Part shown: positions 1 to 10,649 of the stretch, piece after piece | How the letters are laid out: each line of letters begins with the position of its first letter | How positions within the stretch are numbered: position 1 is the stretch's first letter | Assembly: GCA_043764015.1 (NCBI GenBank) | Contig: JAYUKY010000043.1 | Location: 1 to 53,850, forward strand | Length of the DNA: 53,850 nucleotides | Source of the DNA: JANYGM01 sp043764015 | GTDB lineage: Bacteria > Bacteroidota > Bacteroidia > Cytophagales > Thermonemataceae | Reading direction: 5' to 3' | Notes under the pieces: model-generated | What the model saw: the letters and a program-made list of their open reading frames with translations, nothing else | What the model was told of the DNA's origin: nothing | Databases searched by the model: none | Program-made: the position numbers and the translations under genes

Positions 1-36
1 AGTCATTTTCTAGTATTATTCTAATTTTAGTCATAA

Positions 37-99
37 GATTTTTTTTCGTAAAGCTACACAAAAATCAATATATTTGCAACGGAACTTTTACAGCAACAA
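37..99. repeat. Dispersed ~60-bp intergenic repeat, copy A
   Basis: This stretch closely matches 52587-52648. Both read T-rich, then TTCGTAA, then a run containing ATCAATATATTTG, then an AACxGAA.. segment ending near CAGCAA/TAGCAA. A shortened relative forms one arm of the inverted repeat at 23216-23316 (TTGCAACGTAACTTTTACAG). It contains TATATTTG, which fits the Bacteroidota -7 box TAnnTTTG, but no plus-strand gene begins within 1.6 kb, so a promoter role here is doubtful. Confidence 0.55.
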
Positions 100-137
100 C
101 TTATTTGCAACACGTTACTAACGCAAAACATCTTAAC

Positions 138-1511
138 TTAGAAAATCCCTCTAAAAGCTTCATCTAGCTTTGCCACACCACGAATTTCAATTTTATATTT
201 TTTCACATCAATTCCTTTTAGGTTATATTTTGATACAAAAATAGTTTTAAAACCTAGTTTTTCAGCTTCTACAATGCGGTTTTCTATTTTCATAACGGCA
301 CGTACTTCACCGCCCAGCCCTACTTCTGCTGCAAAACAAGCCGTTTGCGGAATAAAAATATCTTCATAAGAAGAGGCAATAGAGGCACAAACTGCCAAAT
401 CAATGGCTGGGTCTTCTATGCGCAAGCCACCTGTAATGTTCAAAAACACATCTTGCGTTCCCAAGCGGAAACCTCCACGCTTTTCTAGCACCGCAAGGAG
501 CATATTTAGGCGTTTTGCATCAAAACCTGTACAACTTCTTTGAGGTGTTCCATAAGCTGCAGGACTTACCAAAGACTGGATTTCAATCAAAAGAGGACGG
601 TTTCCTTCTAATGTCGCACCAATAGCGACACCGCTCAAATCTTCTTCACGTTGCGAAATAAGTATTTCTGACGGATTGCTTACCTCACGCAAGCCTGTAC
701 CCAACATTTCGTAAATACCAAGTTCAGAAGTAGAACCAAAGCGGTTTTTGGTTGTTCTCAAAATCCTATAAACCAAATGTCTATCTCCTTCAAACTGCAA
801 AACAGTATCCACCATGTGTTCCAATACTTTTGGACCTGCAAGTGCACCATCTTTGGTAATATGTCCTATCAAAAAAACAGGTGTGCCACTTTCTTTGGCA
901 AAACGCATTAGTTCTGCTGTACACTCACGTACCTGCGACACGCTCCCTGCGGAAGACTCAATAAATGATGATTGGAGCGTTTGGATAGAGTCAATTATTA
1001 GAATATCAGGCTCTAAATTTTCTATTTGCTTAAAAATATTTTGCGTATTTGTTTCTGCTAAAATAAAACAGTTGTCGCTTTTATGCTCCATTCTGTCGGC
1101 ACGCATTTTTATTTGTTGCTCACTTTCTTCCCCAGAAACATACAAAACACGCAAATTAGCTAAACTAAGCGCAATTTGTAGCATCAGCGTGGATTTTCCT
1201 ATGCCAGGCTCACCACCAATAAGCACCAAAGACCCTCGCACAATACCGCCTCCAAGCACTCTATTGAGTTCTTTATCTTTTGTGATAATGCGTGGTTGTT
1301 CTTCAAACTTAATTTCTTGTAGGGCAAGGGGGCGTTTTGCAATGGTTTGGCTGGTGCTGACACGCCAGTCGCCTTTTTGTTGTTTATCATCTTTTGCTAA
1401 AATCTCTTCTACAAAAGTATTCCATTCGTTGCAGGAAGGGCATTTCCCTAACCACTTGGGAGAATTATGTCCGCAACCTTGACAGAAATAAGCCGTTTTT
1501 GTTTTTGCCAT
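138..1511 (-). CDS. radA: DNA repair protein RadA
   Basis: RadA is a RecA-like ATPase that drives branch migration during recombinational repair. The 457-residue protein has the full architecture: a C4 zinc finger (Cys10, Cys13, Cys24, Cys27), Walker A GGEPGIGKST at 99-108, Walker B LIIDS near 171-175, the RadA-specific KNRFG motif at 255-259, and a C-terminal Lon-protease-like domain without an evident catalytic role. Length is normal for the family. It is transcribed alone on the minus strand, divergent from the acyltransferase gene at 1743. The zinc-finger residues follow the ATG directly, so the start is secure. Confidence 0.97.
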   Translation of the reverse strand: MAKTKTAYFCQGCGHNSPKWLGKCPSCNEWNTFVEEILAKDDKQQKGDWRVSTSQTIAKRPLALQEIKFEEQPRIITKDKELNRVLGGGIVRGSLVLIGGEPGIGKSTLMLQIALSLANLRVLYVSGEESEQQIKMRADRMEHKSDNCFILAETNTQNIFKQIENLEPDILIIDSIQTLQSSFIESSAGSVSQVRECTAELMRFAKESGTPVFLIGHITKDGALAGPKVLEHMVDTVLQFEGDRHLVYRILRTTKNRFGSTSELGIYEMLGTGLREVSNPSEILISQREEDLSGVAIGATLEGNRPLLIEIQSLVSPAAYGTPQRSCTGFDAKRLNMLLAVLEKRGGFRLGTQDVFLNITGGLRIEDPAIDLAVCASIASSYEDIFIPQTACFAAEVGLGGEVRAVMKIENRIVEAEKLGFKTIFVSKYNLKGIDVKKYKIEIRGVAKLDEAFRGIF

Positions 1512-1742
1512 TTTGTTTTTAAGTTCTAATAATTTTTTTCAGTTTGTTTCTAACCTATATATTTTGGAATGTACTTTTGTATATGTATCTAATTATAATT
1601 CAACAGTTAATTTCTTATTTTTTTGGAAAGGCATTCTTTTTTCGTAAATTTAAGTTTAAAAGTTGAGCTATGCAATAGCAAAAACAAAGAATTACCTCAA
1701 AATTACTTTTAATTTGCCCAATATTTTCTTTATAAAATAAAT

Positions 1743-2825
1743 ATGCAATTACTTATTTTTTCTGCTGAAAATATACACCAAATAGAGCATCAAATTAGCC
1801 AAAATGCAAAATTTGATGGGTTTTTGTTTAATAAAACACCTCATTTATTTTTGCAGGAAAATGATAACCATAACTTTTTTTCACTTTTCCTAGAAGAGAA
1901 AAATAATATTTATGCAAGATTTAATATTTTTTTTGATGAGCAAATTAGAGAAGAAAATAGTATTAAAACTGCATATAGCCCACTAAAAATGCCTTTTGGA
2001 AGCATAGAATTTTCAGAAAATTTGAGCTACGAAAATTTGCACTTTTTCGTGAATGAAATACAGAAATTCTGTGAGGAGAAGTTTAAAACCACCCCCAGCC
2101 CCTCCTTAGGAAGGAGGGGAGCAAAAAGCTCCCCTCCTTTGAAGGAGGGGCTGGGGGTGGTTAGTAGGGTGATCAAAATTACCTCTTATCCGTTCTCGTA
2201 TGCGCAAGAACAGGCGCACGCACTTACACAAGTGCTTTTACAACAAAATTTCACCATAAAAAATAGCGAAATCACCCATTTTTTAGACATTACTAAGCAA
2301 AATTTTTCTGAAAATATCAGCCCTGCAGCGCAAAGAAGGCTAAAAAAGTGTCAGCAAAATGAAAATCTTATTTTTGAAAAATATATCCTTTCTGATGATT
2401 TAGATGAAAAAAGAAAACAATTAAACATTTGTTATGCTATTTTCGTAGAAAATAGACAGCGCAAAAATTATCCTATTTCTATTGATTTTGAAAGCCTTTT
2501 TAGGCTTTTTTGTGAGTTTCCAGAAGAGCATAATATTTTTGTAGTCAAAGACTTAAGTAAAATCATTTCCTTTTCTGTGGCTATACGCATCAATAAAATA
2601 ATTCTATATCATTTTATTCCCGCTGATGTGGCTGGTTATGAAGCTTTTAGTCCTATGATTTTTTTGCTGAATGGAATGTATGAATATTGTCAAAAAGAAC
2701 AAATAAAAATCTTAGATTTAGGTATTTCTACAGATAACGGAACGCCTAATTATGGCTTAATTCGTTTTAAAAAAAGTTTGGGTGCAAAATCTTCACTAAA
2801 ATTGACGTTTGAGAAAGAATTTTGA
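1743..2825 (+). CDS. GNAT/FemAB-like acyltransferase interrupted in frame by a palindromic repeat
   Basis: The C-terminal half (about residues 185-360) resembles GNAT acetyltransferases of the FemAB/BioF2-like type: an Arg/Lys-rich helix (AAQRRLKKCQQ), a central sheet, and the closing pattern LDLGIST..G.PNYGLIRFKKSLGA, typical of these enzymes. The substrate is unknown. The N-terminal half matches nothing I recognise. Residues ~115-140 (TTPSPSLGRRGAKSSPPLKEG and flanks) are encoded entirely by the GC-rich inverted repeat at 2087-2162. This segment is compositionally foreign to the protein, yet the frame stays open. Whether the product still works cannot be told from sequence. The stop lies about 200 bp before sprA, on the same strand. 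Confidence 0.75.
   Translation: MQLLIFSAENIHQIEHQISQNAKFDGFLFNKTPHLFLQENDNHNFFSLFLEEKNNIYARFNIFFDEQIREENSIKTAYSPLKMPFGSIEFSENLSYENLHFFVNEIQKFCEEKFKTTPSPSLGRRGAKSSPPLKEGLGVVSRVIKITSYPFSYAQEQAHALTQVLLQQNFTIKNSEITHFLDITKQNFSENISPAAQRRLKKCQQNENLIFEKYILSDDLDEKRKQLNICYAIFVENRQRKNYPISIDFESLFRLFCEFPEEHNIFVVKDLSKIISFSVAIRINKIILYHFIPADVAGYEAFSPMIFLLNGMYEYCQKEQIKILDLGISTDNGTPNYGLIRFKKSLGAKSSLKLTFEKEF
2087..2162. repeat. 76-bp GC-rich nested palindrome inside a coding sequence
   Basis: The two arms begin AACCACCCCCAGCCCCTCCTT and are inverted copies of each other. Each arm is also a small hairpin (CCCTCCTT/AAGGAGGG), so the element can fold as a cloverleaf. A diverged relative lies at 22061-22134 between genes. 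The element is far richer in GC than its surroundings. It resembles the REP-like dispersed palindromes common in Bacteroidota genomes. Confidence 0.9.
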
Positions 2826-3020
2826 TTAAATTTGTGGAAAGTTGTATGATTTTTGCAGGGGGTTTTGTTTTTAGCACTAAGAGCATTGATATCAGCAAAC
2901 TTGTATTAGTTCCAGCGGAACGGAATATTTATAGAAACAAAATACACCACAAACCCCTAAAATCATCATATAAAAACCTTTACTACAAATTCTTTTTAAA
3001 TCAAATAATCTTTATATATT

Positions 3021-6000
3021 TTGTTAGGCATCAATTTTCATCATTTATTACTTTTTTCTACGGTGGCATCTTTGGTTACTTCTGTAGCCTTGCAACCCCT
3101 GCAATCTCCTAAAAAAACACTTGCCAACAAGCATTTTGAAAGCGTATTTGCAAATTCAAATGAAAATCTTTCTGGTAATCTTGCTAACGACCTTTTGCGC
3201 ATTCCGCAAGACACCATAGACACGCTCAAATACGTCAAAACAAAGTTTTCTACTTACCAATTTAAAGACCGTTTTGGTGCGCTTTATAGTGAAAAACGCA
3301 CAAAATCTCTGCTGGATTTGCAGCCAAAAAATCTCAAAACAACCATAAAATTAGACTCCAACAAGCGTAATTTTGATATTGAAGAGAAAATAGGCGCAGT
3401 CAATTACCGCACTCCTACGCTTCTTACCTACGAGCAGCTTATACGCCTGCGTGAGCAAGAGGCAAGCAAAGATTTTTGGAAAACTACACGTACTGCATCA
3501 GAAAGGGCTGCTGGACGTACACAAGCCGCAAAAAGTCTTATTCCTAACATTCCCGTAACGAGCAAAGCCTTCAAAAAGATATTTGGAGGGAATTTTGTGA
3601 GTTTCAAAACTACGGGATTTGTGAATATTGATTTGGGCTACAAACGCCAAAATGTTGCTAATCCTGCCGTTCCTGCACGCAGACAAGCAAATGGTATTTT
3701 TGATTTTGAGCCTCACGCCAATTTTAGCGTAATTGGGCAAATAGGCGACAAACTCCGCATCAATACCAGCATAGATACCAAAGCTAGTTTTGATTTTGAA
3801 AACAACTTTAAAGTAGATTATACGGCTTATCCTGAAGAAATTATACAGAAAATTGATGTCGGAAATATTAGTTTTCCGTTGCCAACTTCCTTGATTACAG
3901 GCAGTCAGAACCTTTTTGGAGCAAGAACAGAACTCAAATTTGGTAAACTCAAAGTTGGGCTTGTCGCAGCGCAACAACGTGGCTCAATCAATGAAGTAAA
4001 ATTGCAAGGTGGCGGTGCGCAAGTGCGTAAGTATGAGGTGCGAGTAAGTGATTATGAAGAAAACAAACACTTTTTTATCTCTCAATTTCATAGAAATTTG
4101 TACGAACCTGCCCTTTCTACGCCTCCTGTCGTGAATTCTGGCGTGCTTATTACTCGTATGGAAATCTATATAATGAACAGAAGTAACAACACACAAACGC
4201 TTAGAAATATTGTTGCTTTTCAAGATTTGGGAGAAGGGAGAACTTTTAGAAACGGAAACCCACTCATAGGCACAGGCGTAAGTGGAGGAAATCCTGCTGA
4301 CAATGCTGCAAATCAACTTTTTGCAGGGCTAAAAGCTAATCCAACTTTTCGTGATGCAGGCACAGCAACAACCGCTTTGAACGCTCAAAATCTAGCACAA
4401 GGCAGTGATTATGAACTTGTTAGGGGTTCTAGAAAACTTGATGCTAACGAATTTGTTTTTAACCAACAATTAGGTTACATTTCTCTTAATTCTCCACTAA
4501 GAAATGATGAAATGTTGGGTGTTGCGTATGAATACACTTTTAATGGCACAGTTTACAAAGTGGGTGAACTTTCAGAAGATTACCTCAATGAACCACAAGA
4601 TAAGGTTATTTTCTTGAAACTTTTGCGCCCTCGTACAATTCGTACAGATTTGCCAACGTGGAATTTGATGATGAAAAACATCTATTCTTTGGGTACTACA
4701 GGACTTTCTAAGACTAATTTTCAGTTGAGGATTATTTATAGAGATGATATTTCTGGCGTGGATAATCCTGCACTGCAAGAAGGCGTAAACACAAAAGACA
4801 AACAACTTATCAAACTTTTTGGCTTGGACGAACTCAACCCACGAGGCGACCGCCAAATTGACCAAAATGGTGTTTCTATTGGTGATGGTAATTTTGATTT
4901 TGTAGATGGAATAACCGTAAATGTAAGCGGTGGACGTATGATTTTCCCTGTTTTAGAGCCGTTTGGTAGTAATTTGAAGAAGTTTTTTAATCCTGCAAGT
5001 GAGCTAAATCTTATCAATAAATATACCTTTCCAGAGCTTTACACAGGCACTAGAAATGATGCCCAAAATAATTTCGCTAATAAAAATAAATTTTTCATAA
5101 AAGGGCAATTTGAGGGTGCAGCCGCAAATGCAAATGTTTCTTTGCCAGGAATAAATATTGCGCAAGGCTCTGTGGTGGTAAAAGCTGGGGGTGTTTTGCT
5201 TACAGAAGGCAGAGATTATACCGTTAATGCAAGTTCTGGGCAGGTACTTGTTAATGATGCAGTTTTAGCATCAGGCAGAGAAATTTCTATTACGTCAGAA
5301 AGTTCGGACTTTTTTCAGGTGCAACCACGCTTTTATATTGGTGCTAGGCTTGATTATTTGCTTGATAAAGACATCAATATTGGGGCAACTTTTGTCAATT
5401 TGCGTGAACGTCCGCCCATTACTCGTGTGGCTATTGGGCAAGAAGCCGTTAATAATATGATGTGGGGCGCAGATATCAGTATTAAAAAAGATTCTCGTTT
5501 TTTGACAAGATTAGTAGATGCTTTGCCTCTTATTCAAACAAAAGAAAAATCTAGTATCAATTTTGCTGCAGAAGTAGCACAAATTGCACCTACTGGTGCA
5601 AAACTTACTGGAAATGTATCTTATATTGATGATTTTGAGGGAGCAGAAGTGCCTATCAACCTCACAAATGCGGCTGGAATTAACTGGAAATTAGGTGCAA
5701 CACCTGCATTTGTGGCACAAGGAAATCCTGCAAATCCGTTGGAATCCGCCTACAATAGGGCGCATTTGGCTTGGTATAATATTGACAATTCTTTTTATAA
5801 TCCTTCAGACCAACGTGGAAAACCTGCCAATATCACAGCGCAAGACTTGGAAAACCATTATCAACGCCCTATTGTGCCACAAGAAATTTTCAAAAATAGG
5901 CAATTTAATAATATCGTAACAAATGAAAATACTTTTGATTTAGCTTATTTTCCTTCTGAAAGAGGGGCATATAACTACAATCCCGCTATCACGCCTAAAC

Positions 6001-9000
6001 CAAAAACAAATGGTCTTTTGCCAAATCCTTTGACGAATTTTGGGGCAATTACTCGTGCCATTACGTCAGAAGTTGATTTTGATAATCAAAATATTGAATA
6101 TGTTGAGTTTTGGTTGCTAGACCCATTTATTGCAGGCAAACGTGGTGAAGTAATTGATGGTACAAACGGCACAACTGGTGTAAATAATACAACTGGGGGT
6201 GATTTTTATATCAATTTGGGGAGTATTTCTGAAGATGTAATGAAAGATAGTAAACATTTTTTTGAAAATGGTTTGCCTATTGATGGAAATCCTACCAAAA
6301 AAGATGTTACAGATTGGGGAAATGTACCAAATCAGCAATATATCAATAATGCTTTTGATAATGCGGCTAATTCTCGTCTTATACAAGATATTGGACTTGA
6401 CGGACTTACAAATGATGAAGAAAAACTAAAATTTGCAGGTTTTGGAGCGTTTGCAGACCCTTCTGCTGATGATTTCAAGTATTATTTAGGTGATAATTTG
6501 GATAATGACAATGCCAAAATCATTGAGAGATATAAATATTTTAATAATACACAAAATAATTCTCCTGAAAATACAGGCGGACTTTTCACTACTTCTGCTA
6601 CAAATATCCCTGATAATGAAGACCTTAACCGAGATAATACTTTGAGTGAATTAGATGAATATTATCAATATAAAATCTCAATGCGTAAAAATGATTTGGT
6701 TGTTGGGCGCAACTATATTGTTGATAAAGTGGAAGTTTCTGATGCAAGAATTACCCAAAATGGTGCTGATGCCGTAACTTGGTATCAATTCCGTATTCCT
6801 GTGCGTGAATTTGATAGTAAAGTAGGAAATATCAACGGTTTTAAATCTATTCGTTATATACGCCTTGCTATGACGCAATTTGACCAGCCTGTGGTGATGC
6901 GTATGGCACAATTTCAGTTGGTAGCCAACCAATGGAGGCGGTTTTTGGGTGATTTGAATGCTCGTGGTTTGCAACTTCCACCAGAGCCTTACGACCCTTC
7001 TTTTGTGGTTTCTACTGTAAATATTGAAGAAAATTCTGCCCTTGCGCTGGGTGCTGCCACGCCTTACGACTTGCCACCAGGCGTAATACGTGATGCCGAC
7101 ATTACAAGCATCAACAATGCCCAATTAAACGAGCAATCTATACAACTTACCGTAAAAAATCTGCGAGATAAAGATGCTAGAGCGGTTTATAAGAATACAA
7201 ATTTTAATTTTCGTTTCTATAAAAATATAAAAATGTATATCCACGCCAATAGCCCAGATAACTCTGCTAAAACAGGCGAAATGTCGGCTTTTATGCGTAT
7301 AGGAACGGATTTTAACGACAATTATTATGAAGTAGAAATACCCCTTACAATGACAGATAATGCGCAAGTCATTGCGACAGGCAACAGAGATGCACGCAGG
7401 GAGCTTATTTGGTCGCCTGATAACTTAATGGAAGTGAGCATTCAGGACATTATTGATACAAAAACAGAAAGAAATAATTTAGGAATCAAGAATATTTTTG
7501 TGCCTTATTCTAGAAATATTGGCAAATATAGAATTACAGTTGTGGGTAATCCTGATGCAAGTACCTCACTTATTGCTATGCTTGGGGTGAGAAATCCGAC
7601 TATTACAGGTGATGATGGTGCGCCAAAATCTGCTATTGTTTGGTTTAATGAATTGCGTACAGACGGTTTTGACGAAACAAAAGGCGTTTCTGCTACGGCA
7701 CGCCTCAACGTGCAATTAGCTGATTTTGCTAATATTACGGCAAATGCTAATTTTACAACTTTTGGTTTTGGACAACTCAATACAAAAATTGCGGAGCGTA
7801 CCACCAAACAAACGCTTAATTATGATATTCAAGGCACTTTTGCACTGGATAAATTTGCACCAAAATCTTGGGGTTTGCGTTTGCCAATGCTTGTTTCTTA
7901 TCAAAAAAATAATGCTGCACCGCTTTTTGACCCACTTGACCCTGATGTGAAACTTAGCCGTTCTTTGGAAAAATTTGGTACTGATGAAGATAAAAACAAT
8001 TACCGTAAAATTGTGGAGGATAATGAAACAAGAAGAAGCATCAATTTTACGAATGTCGGCAAAAAAGCAGGTGCAAAAGCTAAATCAAATCTTTTTGCTA
8101 TTTCTAATTTTGCGTTTTCGTGGTCGTATAGTGATGTTTTAAAAACAGACATCAACACAAAATCAATGTTCCAACAAAATTGGAAAACTGGTATTGCTTA
8201 TAATTTTACGCCTGTTGCCAAATATTGGGAACCTTTTGCCAAAGCAAAATGGGCTAAATCTCCTTGGATGAAGTTATTTAAGGATTTTAATTTGAGTAAA
8301 TCATTGCCTAGCATTGTGGTAAGGTATGATTTGGACAGGAGTTTCTTGCGTACACAACTGCGTTCTGGTGATTTGAGTGATGCCAGTTTTGCGCCTTTCT
8401 TTGAAAAATATTATAATTTTACGAGAACTTATGCCGTTAATTATCCTATTACAAAGAGTATCAATATTATTTATAGTGCTAACGCTAATGCCGTTGTTGA
8501 TGAGTTGGCAGGAGAAAAAAATACAGAGGCTAATAATAAATTTGTTAATGAAAACCTGCAAAAAGGTGGTCGTATGAAAGATTTTACGCAAGATATTGGT
8601 GTAACTTACAAACTTCCATTAGACAAATTTCCCGCCACAAATTGGTTGGGGGCAGATGCTACTTATAAGACAAATTACAACTGGACGGCAGCTTCTTTGG
8701 GCTTAGAAGATAGTTTGGGGAATAATATGAAAAACACTCGTGAGCGTACTTTACGTGGGCGTATGGATTTGTTGAAACTTTATAATAAGGTGAAATTTTT
8801 GAAAGAAATCAATGAATATCAGCCAAAAAGACTTACTAAAAAGAAAGTAGAAACACCTGTTATTGATCCAAAAGCACCTAAGAAAATTGTCAGAAAACTT
8901 ACCAAAAAGCAACAAACAGCGTTAGACAAGAAAAATAAAGAACTCAAAAAATTAGAAAAATTAAAAGCAAAACAGGCTAAAAAAGATGCTGAAAAATCAG

Positions 9001-10520
9001 GCGTTTTAGATGATAAAAATAAAAAAACTACTGAAAAACAAGTAGGAAAACAAATAGGAACACCAACAGATACGACAAAGAAAAAGTCTAAAAGTTTGAG
9101 CGAAAACTTTGTTGTACGTACTTTTTTCCGTACTTTGATGTCTTTCCGTAGCCTTAATATGAATTATACCTTAAATGAAGGTACAACCATAAGCGGTTAT
9201 AATGCACGTCCAGAGTATTTTGGACTTACAAATGGCTTTAATCCGCAAATGGTGAGCTTTTTGTCAGGTGCGCAAAGCCCAGATTTACGTTATGAATTTG
9301 CTGCAAATAATTTCCTTACAGCCAATAATAATACTCGTTTGCGACAAAATGCACCTTATTTGCAAACTTTTAATGAAAGATTGGAGTTTACAGGACAATT
9401 AGAGCCGTTTAGAGATTTCAAAATTACGCTTGATGCCAAGCGTTTGCGTACAAAAGGTTATCAAGAACTTTTTAGGTATGAATCAACCGCAACAGAATTT
9501 CAGTCGCTTAGTCCTGTAAGAACGGGTACATTTTCTATTTCAATTATCAGTATAAAAACCGCTTTTAATGATGATAATGGCACTATTTCAGAAACTTTTG
9601 AGAAATTTAAGGAATACCGTAGCCTTTTTGTAACTCGTTTGACTGCCTTAAATCCTTCAATTGCAGGAAGCTATACAGAAAACTCGCAAGATGTGCTGAT
9701 AGGTGCGTTTGTAGCAGCATACACAGGTGCAAATCCCGACAAATCTTCTACAAGTTCGTTTCCAAAAATACCGCTTCCAAACTGGAATCTCAATTATTCT
9801 GGGCTTTCAAATATTGCAAGTATTAAGAAAAATTTTAAGAATTTTGCTATTAAACATAGTTATAATTCTGAATATAGAGTAAGTGGTTATACTTCTTCTT
9901 TGGAATACGGACAAAACAATAACCGTTCAGAAGTTGAGAACAATTTGGCTATCAATGTAAACGAAATGGAGCAACCATTTCCTTCTCGTGCTAATGCAGA
10001 AGGGCTTTTTATACCTACTTTGGTGCTTGGTCAAGTACAAATTTCGGAGCGTTTTGCGCCTGTTTTTGGTGTTGATGCTACTACAACAGATGGGCTAAAT
10101 TTCAAGATAGATTACAACCGTAGCCGTGATATTGGGCTAAATCTTTCTAATGCGCAAATCTCTGAAATACGCAATAATGCTATTGTTTTGGGTGTAGGTT
10201 ATACGACCAAAAATTTTAGAATTCCGTTCTTTAAAAATTCTGATAGACAACCAATTATCCTAAAAAACACGTTGGTAATGCGTTTGGATTTTTCTATCAA
10301 TGATACAAGAACAATACAAAGAAGTCTTACACAAGACAACGTGGTAACAGGTGGAAATTATAACTTTCAACTAAAACCAAATATTACTTATACGGCAGCG
10401 CAAAACCTTACTTTTCAGGTTTATTTTGAGCGTAGTATCAATACGCCTGCTATTTCTAGCTCGTTTCCTGTGAAAAATACCAATTTTGGTATTCAGGTAA
10501 GGTATAACTTGGCGCAATAA
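3021..10520 (+). CDS. sprA: SprA, outer-membrane translocon of the type IX secretion system
   Basis: SprA (Sov in Porphyromonas) is the giant outer-membrane barrel through which type IX substrates leave the cell; it is also needed for gliding. The 2499-residue length is close to known SprA proteins of about 2400. The N-terminal region has the typical extended start, and the middle and C-terminal parts are rich in alternating beta-strand sequence. The chosen start is a TTG at 3021, because it gives a hydrophobic signal peptide (residues ~8-24, LLLFSTVASLVTSVA) directly before the mature part; no ATG is in a suitable place. A Lys-rich, low-complexity insert occupies residues ~1930-2025. It is transcribed alone, and a Plug-type partner is encoded at 18267-19601. 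Confidence 0.95.
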   Translation: MLGINFHHLLLFSTVASLVTSVALQPLQSPKKTLANKHFESVFANSNENLSGNLANDLLRIPQDTIDTLKYVKTKFSTYQFKDRFGALYSEKRTKSLLDLQPKNLKTTIKLDSNKRNFDIEEKIGAVNYRTPTLLTYEQLIRLREQEASKDFWKTTRTASERAAGRTQAAKSLIPNIPVTSKAFKKIFGGNFVSFKTTGFVNIDLGYKRQNVANPAVPARRQANGIFDFEPHANFSVIGQIGDKLRINTSIDTKASFDFENNFKVDYTAYPEEIIQKIDVGNISFPLPTSLITGSQNLFGARTELKFGKLKVGLVAAQQRGSINEVKLQGGGAQVRKYEVRVSDYEENKHFFISQFHRNLYEPALSTPPVVNSGVLITRMEIYIMNRSNNTQTLRNIVAFQDLGEGRTFRNGNPLIGTGVSGGNPADNAANQLFAGLKANPTFRDAGTATTALNAQNLAQGSDYELVRGSRKLDANEFVFNQQLGYISLNSPLRNDEMLGVAYEYTFNGTVYKVGELSEDYLNEPQDKVIFLKLLRPRTIRTDLPTWNLMMKNIYSLGTTGLSKTNFQLRIIYRDDISGVDNPALQEGVNTKDKQLIKLFGLDELNPRGDRQIDQNGVSIGDGNFDFVDGITVNVSGGRMIFPVLEPFGSNLKKFFNPASELNLINKYTFPELYTGTRNDAQNNFANKNKFFIKGQFEGAAANANVSLPGINIAQGSVVVKAGGVLLTEGRDYTVNASSGQVLVNDAVLASGREISITSESSDFFQVQPRFYIGARLDYLLDKDINIGATFVNLRERPPITRVAIGQEAVNNMMWGADISIKKDSRFLTRLVDALPLIQTKEKSSINFAAEVAQIAPTGAKLTGNVSYIDDFEGAEVPINLTNAAGINWKLGATPAFVAQGNPANPLESAYNRAHLAWYNIDNSFYNPSDQRGKPANITAQDLENHYQRPIVPQEIFKNRQFNNIVTNENTFDLAYFPSERGAYNYNPAITPKPKTNGLLPNPLTNFGAITRAITSEVDFDNQNIEYVEFWLLDPFIAGKRGEVIDGTNGTTGVNNTTGGDFYINLGSISEDVMKDSKHFFENGLPIDGNPTKKDVTDWGNVPNQQYINNAFDNAANSRLIQDIGLDGLTNDEEKLKFAGFGAFADPSADDFKYYLGDNLDNDNAKIIERYKYFNNTQNNSPENTGGLFTTSATNIPDNEDLNRDNTLSELDEYYQYKISMRKNDLVVGRNYIVDKVEVSDARITQNGADAVTWYQFRIPVREFDSKVGNINGFKSIRYIRLAMTQFDQPVVMRMAQFQLVANQWRRFLGDLNARGLQLPPEPYDPSFVVSTVNIEENSALALGAATPYDLPPGVIRDADITSINNAQLNEQSIQLTVKNLRDKDARAVYKNTNFNFRFYKNIKMYIHANSPDNSAKTGEMSAFMRIGTDFNDNYYEVEIPLTMTDNAQVIATGNRDARRELIWSPDNLMEVSIQDIIDTKTERNNLGIKNIFVPYSRNIGKYRITVVGNPDASTSLIAMLGVRNPTITGDDGAPKSAIVWFNELRTDGFDETKGVSATARLNVQLADFANITANANFTTFGFGQLNTKIAERTTKQTLNYDIQGTFALDKFAPKSWGLRLPMLVSYQKNNAAPLFDPLDPDVKLSRSLEKFGTDEDKNNYRKIVEDNETRRSINFTNVGKKAGAKAKSNLFAISNFAFSWSYSDVLKTDINTKSMFQQNWKTGIAYNFTPVAKYWEPFAKAKWAKSPWMKLFKDFNLSKSLPSIVVRYDLDRSFLRTQLRSGDLSDASFAPFFEKYYNFTRTYAVNYPITKSINIIYSANANAVVDELAGEKNTEANNKFVNENLQKGGRMKDFTQDIGVTYKLPLDKFPATNWLGADATYKTNYNWTAASLGLEDSLGNNMKNTRERTLRGRMDLLKLYNKVKFLKEINEYQPKRLTKKKVETPVIDPKAPKKIVRKLTKKQQTALDKKNKELKKLEKLKAKQAKKDAEKSGVLDDKNKKTTEKQVGKQIGTPTDTTKKKSKSLSENFVVRTFFRTLMSFRSLNMNYTLNEGTTISGYNARPEYFGLTNGFNPQMVSFLSGAQSPDLRYEFAANNFLTANNNTRLRQNAPYLQTFNERLEFTGQLEPFRDFKITLDAKRLRTKGYQELFRYESTATEFQSLSPVRTGTFSISIISIKTAFNDDNGTISETFEKFKEYRSLFVTRLTALNPSIAGSYTENSQDVLIGAFVAAYTGANPDKSSTSSFPKIPLPNWNLNYSGLSNIASIKKNFKNFAIKHSYNSEYRVSGYTSSLEYGQNNNRSEVENNLAINVNEMEQPFPSRANAEGLFIPTLVLGQVQISERFAPVFGVDATTTDGLNFKIDYNRSRDIGLNLSNAQISEIRNNAIVLGVGYTTKNFRIPFFKNSDRQPIILKNTLVMRLDFSINDTRTIQRSLTQDNVVTGGNYNFQLKPNITYTAAQNLTFQVYFERSINTPAISSSFPVKNTNFGIQVRYNLAQ

Positions 10521-10524
10521 ATTT

Positions 10525-10559
10525 GAGGTACGAAGTTTGAAGTACGAGGGACGAAGTAT
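10525..10559. repeat. Heptad array downstream of sprA
   Basis: Five consecutive 7-mers: GAGGTAC, GAAGTTT, GAAGTAC, GAGGGAC, GAAGTAT. The unit is related to the array at 14874-14901, and its reverse complement to the one at 32813-32840. Confidence 0.85.
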
Positions 10560-10649
10560 TTTATCCGTGCATCTGTGGCAATTATTTAAAATCTTATTCG
10601 TTATTTTTTTGTTACTATATTGTTATTTTTGCAACAAATTATAACATTC

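Noticed and set aside
2822..3112. A 96-codon open frame between the acyltransferase gene and sprA
   Set aside because: It overlaps the sprA start and signal peptide in another frame, begins with TTG, and its composition looks non-coding.
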